From assembly GCA_947374105.1 (NCBI GenBank), contig CANCAO010000130.1:1-5672 (forward strand): DNA of 5,672 nt, given 5' to 3'. Source of the DNA: Comamonadaceae bacterium. GTDB taxonomy: Bacteria; Pseudomonadota; Gammaproteobacteria; Burkholderiales; Burkholderiaceae_C. The notes under the pieces were generated by a model that did no database searches, was not told the origin of the DNA, and worked only from the letters and a program-made list of their open reading frames with translations. Below are positions 1 through 4,909 of the stretch, piece after piece. The stretch's first letter is position 1, and each line of letters opens with the position of its first letter. The position numbers and the translations under genes are program-made.

Positions 1-2022
1 CTGAACGACTGTGGTTGATGCGTGTTCCTCGACTAAGGCGGGGCCATGGAAAATGTTGCCGCTTTTGAGTAGGTCGCGTTTGTAAACCGGTGTTGAAACG
101 TACTGACCTTCGCTACGGAAGTAAACGGGCTTGCGCGCGCGCAGGGCAATTTCATCAGTTTGCGCTTGGCCTTCCTCCACGGCATTGCGTGGAGGTTTTT
201 TCATGCGTCCCAGCACAGTGACGCGCAAGCTGACAATATCCGCAAGTTCCTTTGGGGCAGAGGTTCCGTAGCGAATCGCATGCACTTCGTCAAAATGGGT
301 TTTGATAGCGCTGCGGTCTTTCTTTTCAAAAAATGCATGAGGCAAATCAACTGTCACAGCGTGCTCCTGCCCCACGTACCGCATATCGGCAGCGCGCTCA
401 AAAACCAGATCTTCAGGGCAGATTTCAGAAGCACCAATGGCTGCTCGCCCTTCGTCTTCCATGCCCTTGTAAGTGGCCTCGATTTCGTCAAATGACATCC
501 CCTCCAGATGGCGGAAAACTGAACATACGTAGTCATAACGCAGATCGCTGAACAGCATGCCATAAGCAGAAAAATAACCAGGTGCATATGGAATGAGTAC
601 CTTGCGGATACCCAACTCCCGTGCAATAGCCGATGCGTGAAGCGGCCCGGCACCACCATAAACCACCATGGTGAAACGACCCGCATCCAAACCACGCTCT
701 GTCGTCACAGCTTTCACAGCGTGCGACATTTGTGTCACGGCAATACGCAAAATGCCGTCGGCTGCCTTGGTCGCATCGATACCTAACGGTTTTGCGATCT
801 TTTCTTCCATCGCCTGTTGGGTTCGCTCAAGGTACAAGGGCATCTCACCGCCCAAGAAGTTGTGCTCATCTAATCGACCCAAAATCAAGTTGGCATCGGT
901 CACCGTGGGCTCGGTGCCGCCACGCCCATAACAAACGGGGCCCGGCATACTGCCCGCCGAACGGGGCCCCACTCGCAGTGAGTTACCCAGCTCCAACCGC
1001 GCAATGCTCCCCCCCCCTGTACCTACTTCAAAGATATCCATCATTGGAATCTGAATTGGCAAAGCTTTTTCATACCCCCCAATCAACGCGCTGCCTGTGG
1101 TGAGTGGTCGACCCTCGCTAATCACCCCGGCTTTGGCTGTTGTACCGCCCATGTCAAATGCAATTGAATCAGGCATGCCAAGCTGGGCACAAATGGCTTG
1201 CGCCCCAATCACGCCGGCAGCGGGGCCTGACTCCAGCATGCGAACGCAATCGCGACGTGCGTGTTCTACCGGGAACAACCCACCCGTTGATTGAACGGCA
1301 TAGAAATCTCCGTCAAAACCTTTTTCTTCGAGGTGCTGCTCCAGCTCTCCCAAATAGGCGGATACGCGCGGACCTACATAGGCGTTGGCAACGGCTGTTG
1401 ATGCGCGCTCGAACTCGCGATACTCCTGTGACAATTCATGGGATGCTGTCACAAAGGCACCAGGAATCTCTTCTTGCAAGATCGCCTTAACGCGTTTTTC
1501 ATGGTCCGCATTGCGATAAGAGTGCAAAAGCAAAACCGCTACGGCTTCGACGTGTTTTTCTTTCAACTCGCGTGCCAACGCACGCACAGTGTTTTCGTCC
1601 AACGGTTTATGCAATGAACCGTCTGCACGCAAACGCTCGGACACTTCATAGCGGAGTGATCGTGGAACCAAGGGTTCATGTTTAGAAAAGAACAGGTTGT
1701 AAGCATCAGGGCGATTCACGCGACCAATCTCGTAAATGTCACGAAAACCCTCCGTAATCAAGAGCGCCGTCTTTGCACCGTTTCGTTCAAGCAGCGTGTT
1801 GATAACGATAGTCGAACCATGTAAGAACAGGTAGCCATTCGTCAAATCAACACCGGCTCCATCCAGCGTATTCTGGATGCCGTCAACCAACTGCCCGTGT
1901 GTGGACAAGGCTTTACCGAAAGATATTTTTCCAGTTACCTCGTCGAAGCAGGCCATATCGGTGAATGTGCCGCCGATGTCCACGGCGATTCGCAATGAGC
2001 CATTTTTATTAGCTTGTGTCAT
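1..2022 (-). CDS. hyuA: Hydantoinase/oxoprolinase family protein, alpha (HyuA-type) subunit; 3' end beyond window
   Basis: ATP-dependent amidohydrolase/carboxylase subunit of the HyuA family (N-methylhydantoinase A, 5-oxoprolinase, acetone/acetophenone carboxylase relatives), presumably cytosolic and paired with a HyuB subunit. All 674 visible codons were read without a stop. N-terminal Hydant_A_N: phosphate-binding DIGGTFTD at residues 15-22, HGSTIVINTLLERNGAKTAL about 68-87, EYREFERASTAV about 200-211. Central hydantoinase A domain: QSTGG 244-248, SGPAAGV 265-271, FDMGGT 289-294, TGGGSIA 335-341, PGPVCYGRGG 360-369, YGGAGPLHA 455-463, APGYFSAYGML 480-490. The C-terminal domain includes MRYVGQEH near 547-554. 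The last visible residues, GPALVEEHASTTVV, match the region just before the end of the family (usually about 680-720 aa), so probably only a short tail is missing. The ATG is set by an AAAAGGA site 7 bases upstream. The symbol is family-level only; substrate unknown. Confidence 0.93.
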   Translation of the reverse strand, partial: MTQANKNGSLRIAVDIGGTFTDMACFDEVTGKISFGKALSTHGQLVDGIQNTLDGAGVDLTNGYLFLHGSTIVINTLLERNGAKTALLITEGFRDIYEIGRVNRPDAYNLFFSKHEPLVPRSLRYEVSERLRADGSLHKPLDENTVRALARELKEKHVEAVAVLLLHSYRNADHEKRVKAILQEEIPGAFVTASHELSQEYREFERASTAVANAYVGPRVSAYLGELEQHLEEKGFDGDFYAVQSTGGLFPVEHARRDCVRMLESGPAAGVIGAQAICAQLGMPDSIAFDMGGTTAKAGVISEGRPLTTGSALIGGYEKALPIQIPMMDIFEVGTGGGSIARLELGNSLRVGPRSAGSMPGPVCYGRGGTEPTVTDANLILGRLDEHNFLGGEMPLYLERTQQAMEEKIAKPLGIDATKAADGILRIAVTQMSHAVKAVTTERGLDAGRFTMVVYGGAGPLHASAIARELGIRKVLIPYAPGYFSAYGMLFSDLRYDYVCSVFRHLEGMSFDEIEATYKGMEDEGRAAIGASEICPEDLVFERAADMRYVGQEHAVTVDLPHAFFEKKDRSAIKTHFDEVHAIRYGTSAPKELADIVSLRVTVLGRMKKPPRNAVEEGQAQTDEIALRARKPVYFRSEGQYVSTPVYKRDLLKSGNIFHGPALVEEHASTTVVQ

Positions 2023-2029
2023 CAATGAT

Positions 2030-2036
2030 TCCTTTT
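2030..2036 (-). promoter_or_regulatory. Shine-Dalgarno of the HyuA gene overlapping the FAH stop codon
   Basis: On the minus strand AAAAGGA lies 7 bases before the HyuA ATG, and its first two bases are the last two of the FAH gene's TAA (2035-2037). Only 12 bases separate stop and start. This fixes the HyuA start and points to one transcript with translational coupling of the two enzymes. Confidence 0.75.
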
Positions 2037-2889
2037 AGGCAGCAGCCACTACGGTATTGCGCAGAGTCCCCAATCCTGTGATTTCGACTTCAATGACATC
2101 ACCCGCTTTCATATAAAGAGGAGGGTCGCGTCGATCACCCACACCACCAGGGGTACCGGTGACAATCACATCGCCAGCAGACAATGGTGTAAACCCGGAG
2201 ATGTATTCGATGATGACGGGCAGCGTGAAGATCAAGTCAGCAAGTGATGCATGCTGCACCACCTCTCCATTCAGCCGGGTTTCCAAGGCTAGGCGGTTCA
2301 CATCTGGAATTTCTTGGGTCGTAGCCATGAACGGTCCAAACGGTCCGGTCAACGGAAAATTTTTCCCGGGTGTCCATTGATGCGTGTGGCGCTGCCAGTC
2401 GCGTGCACTTGCATCGTTGAAACACGCATAGCCTGCGATGTGATCAAAGGCATCCGCCTGTTTGATCGACCGACCGCTTTTACCAATGATGACCGCCAGC
2501 TCACCTTCAAAATCAAACCTTTGTGTTTGTTCAGGCCGTGGCAGTGGTTCGCCATGCGCCGCAAGACTGTCCGCGAAACGGATGAAGATGGACGGAAAAT
2601 CGCTATCAGATCGCTTGGTTTCGGCAACGTGAGTTTTGTAATTCAAGCCCACGCACAAAATCTTGCCGGGGTTGGGAATGACGGGCAAAAACCGCGCTTG
2701 ATTCGCCTGAACTTGGCGACCTTTTTGGCGTGTTGCCGCGTCAAGTTCGTTTAATTTCCCTGCGGCAATAACCGACTTCAAATCGGGATATTCATCCTTG
2801 AATGCATCGGGCACTTGGAGCCATACACTCTCGTTTTCCCAAACTCCATAGCTGGCTTGACCTGCTATTTCAAAACTTAAAAAACTCAT
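2035..2889 (-). CDS. Fumarylacetoacetate hydrolase (FAH) family protein
   Basis: A 284-residue FAH-superfamily enzyme (COG0179 type). Family members are divalent-metal-dependent cytosolic enzymes that hydrolyse acylpyruvates, isomerise or decarboxylate 2-oxo-diene acids, or hydrate 2-oxopentenoates. A variable N-terminal domain (about 1-72) precedes the catalytic fold, which begins at PGKILCVGLNYKTHVAE (74-90). Expected metal ligands are E128 and E130 in FDFEGELAVIIGK and D159 in FNDASARDWQ. GKNFPLTGPFGP (175-186) and VIVTGTPGGVG (241-251) are family signatures, followed by the AGDVIEVEITGLGTLRN ending. No key residue is missing and the length is normal. The ATG at 2889 is preferred over an in-frame TTG at 2916, because only the ATG has a ribosome binding site. 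First gene of the operon with the HyuA gene, divergent from LysR. The exact reaction cannot be assigned; it may act on the HyuA product or supply its substrate. Confidence 0.93.
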   Translation of the reverse strand: MSFLSFEIAGQASYGVWENESVWLQVPDAFKDEYPDLKSVIAAGKLNELDAATRQKGRQVQANQARFLPVIPNPGKILCVGLNYKTHVAETKRSDSDFPSIFIRFADSLAAHGEPLPRPEQTQRFDFEGELAVIIGKSGRSIKQADAFDHIAGYACFNDASARDWQRHTHQWTPGKNFPLTGPFGPFMATTQEIPDVNRLALETRLNGEVVQHASLADLIFTLPVIIEYISGFTPLSAGDVIVTGTPGGVGDRRDPPLYMKAGDVIEVEITGLGTLRNTVVAAA

Positions 2890-2895
2890 TTTTTG

Positions 2896-2902
2896 CCCTT
2901 TT
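2896..2902 (-). promoter_or_regulatory. Ribosome binding site deciding the FAH gene start
   Basis: AAAAGGG on the minus strand, 6 bases before the ATG at 2889. The alternative TTG at 2914-2916 has no purine-rich site in the bases before it, so the shorter 284-residue product is the better choice. Confidence 0.7.
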
Positions 2903-2953
2903 ATTTTTGCACCCAAGTGATGCGATCAGACGATGAGGCGCAGTTTAGGGAAG

Positions 2954-2982
2954 GTCAATTCATCTGAATAGAGTCAATTCAT
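2954..2982. repeat. 10-bp direct repeat GTCAATTCAT, 19-bp period
   Basis: GTCAATTCAT occurs exactly at 2954-2963 and again at 2973-2982, nearly two helical turns apart. The first copy runs into a small inverted repeat, ATTCA-TC-TGAAT (2958-2969). Position and spacing suit two regulator half-sites on one face of the DNA, possibly the activation site for the operon. The repeat is seen directly; binding is inferred. Confidence 0.6.
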
Positions 2983-2990
2983 AGATTTCA

Positions 2991-3012
2991 GACATGCCAC
3001 AATTGGCATATC
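2991..3012. repeat. 22-bp near-palindrome just upstream of lysR (candidate operator)
   Basis: Arms GACATGCCA (2991-2999) and TGGCATATC (3004-3012) pair over 8 of 9 positions around a 4-base centre, CAAT. It ends 12 bases before the LysR GTG. This is a plausible autoregulatory LysR recognition site, although the symmetric T/A pair is spaced T-N12-A rather than the canonical T-N11-A. Confidence 0.55.
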
Positions 3013-3024
3013 TAAAAATGTGCC

Positions 3025-3948
3025 GTGCAAATTAATAATTTCAAACTACTCCTAGAAGTTGCTGAGTTGGGCAGCTTTACCAAAGTGGCAGCGCAGCGAA
3101 ATACGGCGCAGTCACATATCAGCCGTCAAATCAGTGAACTTGAAAAGTCCTGCGGCGGCAACTTGTTTCGCAGGACGGGTCGCGGAGTTGTTCTGACGGA
3201 ATTTGGCCAGCATGTTGAAAGAAAGGTACGAGCCTGGATCAAGAACAGTGAAGAGCTGTTTGCAGATATTCAGCAAACGTCTAAAGTTCCGATGGGTGAA
3301 GTCAAAGTGGGGGTGTTGCCATCAGCCGCACACCCGTTGATGACTCAGGTATTCAACCGACTGCACATCGAATACCCAAAAATTAGGCTCAATATTCGGG
3401 AAGGACAAGGTGGTGAACTCGATTCGCTTCTTGATACGGCCAGTGTTGATATAGCCATCCTTTTCCGCTACCAAAAACCAAGCGGATTAGACGAGACTTT
3501 GCTATCTATGGCGAACACTTATCTGGTTTCATGTCCTGGGCTGCCGCTGACCCATGGAGAGACCGTTGACTTCAAACGTTTGGAAGGCTTGCCGCTGGTT
3601 CTGCCCAGACCTAACGCCCACTGGCGCGCGATTCTTGATGAAACGGCCCGCAGCAAAGGATTCAATTTATCAGCCGCCGTCGAAGCAGACTCACTTCGCA
3701 TACAAAAAGAGGTCATTGCATCCAACCCACACCTCTACGCCTTGTTAGGCCCATTCTCTGTGGAGGAGGAGGTCCGCTCTGGCCGCCTACAAGCAGCCAA
3801 AGTGATCAATCCAGACCTGAAGCGTTACGTCACACTGGCCCATCCAAAGCATGGGAATTTCACACAAGCCAGTCGCATCGTTTCAAAGCTGATCACAGAG
3901 ACTGTTGAAGAATGGCAGGGGCAATTGAACATTCCGCATCAATCGTAA
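3025..3948 (+). CDS. LysR-type transcriptional regulator
   Basis: A 307-residue cytosolic LysR-family DNA-binding regulator of normal length. Residues about 4-62 form the winged helix-turn-helix: NFKLLLEVAELGSFTKVAAQ, then the recognition segment AQSHISRQISELEKSCGG and NLFRRTGRGVVLTEFG. A linker helix follows (about 63-88). The effector-binding domain starts at GEVKVGVLPS (91-100) and contains VDIAILFRYQ (141-150), a strand typical of the first subdomain, and LEGLPLVLP (186-194). The GTG start is the only sensible one, because an in-frame TAA lies 12 bases upstream and the protein begins exactly where family members do. No Shine-Dalgarno is visible. Divergent from the FAH-HyuA operon, so it is probably that operon's activator, responding to a substrate or intermediate and regulating itself. 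The effector is unknown. Confidence 0.93.
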   Translation: MQINNFKLLLEVAELGSFTKVAAQRNTAQSHISRQISELEKSCGGNLFRRTGRGVVLTEFGQHVERKVRAWIKNSEELFADIQQTSKVPMGEVKVGVLPSAAHPLMTQVFNRLHIEYPKIRLNIREGQGGELDSLLDTASVDIAILFRYQKPSGLDETLLSMANTYLVSCPGLPLTHGETVDFKRLEGLPLVLPRPNAHWRAILDETARSKGFNLSAAVEADSLRIQKEVIASNPHLYALLGPFSVEEEVRSGRLQAAKVINPDLKRYVTLAHPKHGNFTQASRIVSKLITETVEEWQGQLNIPHQS

Positions 3949-3968
3949 TATCGAAATACGGGCAACGG

Positions 3969-4760
3969 CTAACGAACACGGTCCATTCCGCTCTTCTCAA
4001 TCGCCGCCGCAGTGCGATCTGAGGCGAGGAACTGGATCAAGCGTTTTGCGGCATCAGGCTGCTTCGCCCCGGTGACGACTGCAGCAGCAAACACTTGGAC
4101 GAGTTGAAGCTCAGTCGGTAGGCGTCCTGCAAAGGTAATACCCTTCTCGTTCACCAGCTCACTGACAGGTTGTACTGCCATGTTGGCGTCTCCGGCTACA
4201 ACCATCGCAGCCGCCTGCGAGCCACGCTCCTTCACCGTGACTGAAATCTGGTCTGCGACCCCCATCTTCGGGAAAACATCCGTCGTCAGGTAAATGCCGC
4301 TGGTACTGCCTGGCACTGCAATCGTTTTTGCGTTCAGCAAAGCTTGCTTGAAGGCCACCACGGTACTGATATCTGGCTTGGACACACCGGTGCGCACGCC
4401 CGCGCCAAGCGGTACACGGGCTAGGTCAACATCGGTTCCCGCGATGATCCTGCCTGCTGCCATCAAATCAGCCAGCCCTTCCCTCGACAAGATGACCACG
4501 TCTGCAGGCACGCCGCGCTGTAGTTGGGCTGCAATCGTCTGCGGCCCCGCGCCCTGCGACGCGCCCGAACCGGTGTTGACCTTGATTCCATTCGCTTGTT
4601 CGAACTCCGGCAGCACCTGCCGATACGCCACAGAGAACCCGCCAGAGATGATTACGTTGAGCTGCGCCAGTGCCGGAGCAGAACACGCTACCAACGTTGC
4701 CCCTGCAAGCACTAGCCGATTGGCCTGGCTGTAAAGGTTAAGAGAACGGATGAACTTCAT
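3969..4760 (-). CDS. ModA-like periplasmic substrate-binding protein (molybdate-type ABC transporter family)
   Basis: A 263-residue extracytoplasmic solute-binding protein of the SBP_bac_11/ModA type. Basic residues K2, R5 and R15 precede a hydrophobic stretch at about 16-32. Export could end at ALA-Q (after A32), or at C26 in LVAC, which fits a lipobox. The mature part opens with LNVIISGGFSVAY (34-46), PEFEQANGIKVNTGSGASQG (51-70) and GVPADVVILSREGLADLMAAGRI (83-105), the usual pattern of the family, and continues to AKRLIQFLASDRTAAAIEKSGM. The ATG has GGAG 6 bases upstream and puts the signal peptide at the N-terminus; a longer frame exists upstream but adds only non-signal sequence. No permease or ATPase gene is adjacent in the window, so it may be an orphan binding protein. 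Ligand specificity (molybdate, tungstate or another anion) cannot be read from the sequence. It converges on lysR with 20 bases between stops. Confidence 0.85.
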   Translation of the reverse strand: MKFIRSLNLYSQANRLVLAGATLVACSAPALAQLNVIISGGFSVAYRQVLPEFEQANGIKVNTGSGASQGAGPQTIAAQLQRGVPADVVILSREGLADLMAAGRIIAGTDVDLARVPLGAGVRTGVSKPDISTVVAFKQALLNAKTIAVPGSTSGIYLTTDVFPKMGVADQISVTVKERGSQAAAMVVAGDANMAVQPVSELVNEKGITFAGRLPTELQLVQVFAAAVVTGAKQPDAAKRLIQFLASDRTAAAIEKSGMDRVR

Positions 4761-4766
4761 AGTCGA

Positions 4767-4770
4767 CTCC
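4767..4770 (-). promoter_or_regulatory. Ribosome binding site deciding the binding-protein start
   Basis: GGAG (within CCGGAG) on the minus strand, 6 bases before the ATG at 4760. It supports the start that leaves a clean signal peptide, rather than an upstream start 58 codons earlier. Confidence 0.6.
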
Positions 4771-4871
4771 GGGATGGTCAGTGTTGCAGGTGTGCGGACG
4801 GCGAAGCCAATCCATGATTTGCCGAAGAGTTTGACAGATTCCAAAACAATTAAGAGCCCCTGGGCGTGAGG

Positions 4872-4888
4872 AAAAATCGGCCGACCGA
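4872..4888 (-). terminator. Possible weak intrinsic terminator after the kinase gene
   Basis: On the minus strand, 21 bases past the kinase stop, a 4-bp stem TCGG/CCGA with loop TCGG is followed directly by TTTTT. The stem is short, so termination may be partial. It would separate the kinase transcript from the binding-protein gene. Confidence 0.35.
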
Positions 4889-4909
4889 CATCAACCAATT
4901 GACCTGCCG

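Larger units (their letters stand above)
2890..3024. promoter_or_regulatory. Divergent promoter/operator region between the FAH-HyuA operon and lysR
   Basis: 135 bases separate the divergent FAH and LysR starts. By the general rule for LysR-type regulators, this is where the regulator should bind to control both itself and the operon. The region holds a 10-bp direct repeat and a near-palindrome (listed separately). On the minus strand each direct repeat contains TTGAC, which resembles a -35 box, but no convincing -10 follows at normal spacing. For lysR, TTCAGA (2987-2992) with TATCTA (3009-3014) at 16-base spacing is a weak candidate that would start transcription only a few bases before the GTG. 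The regulatory role is inferred from layout; individual promoter elements are not firmly seen. Confidence 0.6.
4761..4909. other. Intergenic region between kinase and binding-protein genes
   Basis: 149 bases hold the weak terminator-like hairpin near the kinase end and the GGAG ribosome site near the binding-protein start. No convincing -35/-10 pair, repeat or small gene was seen in the rest, although a promoter for the binding protein would be expected here if the hairpin terminates. Confidence 0.5.

Noticed and set aside
354..695. Minus-strand open frame of 113 codons inside the HyuA gene
   Set aside because: It lies in another frame of the HyuA coding sequence, whose reading is continuous and full of family motifs. 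The shadow protein has no recognisable domain.
732..1490. Plus-strand open frames opposite the HyuA gene (732-1103, 1140-1490)
   Set aside because: They are antisense shadows of a well-supported gene, with no ribosome site of note and no recognisable protein features.
1..2022. The HyuA gene as a pseudogene, because no stop codon appears
   Set aside because: The frame simply runs off the left edge. All 674 codons were read with no stop or frameshift, and the visible C-terminal motif is close to the family's usual end.
2890..2916. TTG start giving a nine-residue longer FAH protein
   Set aside because: No ribosome binding site precedes the TTG, while AAAAGGG precedes the ATG at 2889, and family members begin at about that point.
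4294..4734. Plus-strand open frame of 146 codons opposite the binding-protein gene
   Set aside because: Long antisense frames are expected in high-GC genes. The product is low-complexity-like and the minus-strand gene has a signal peptide and family motifs.
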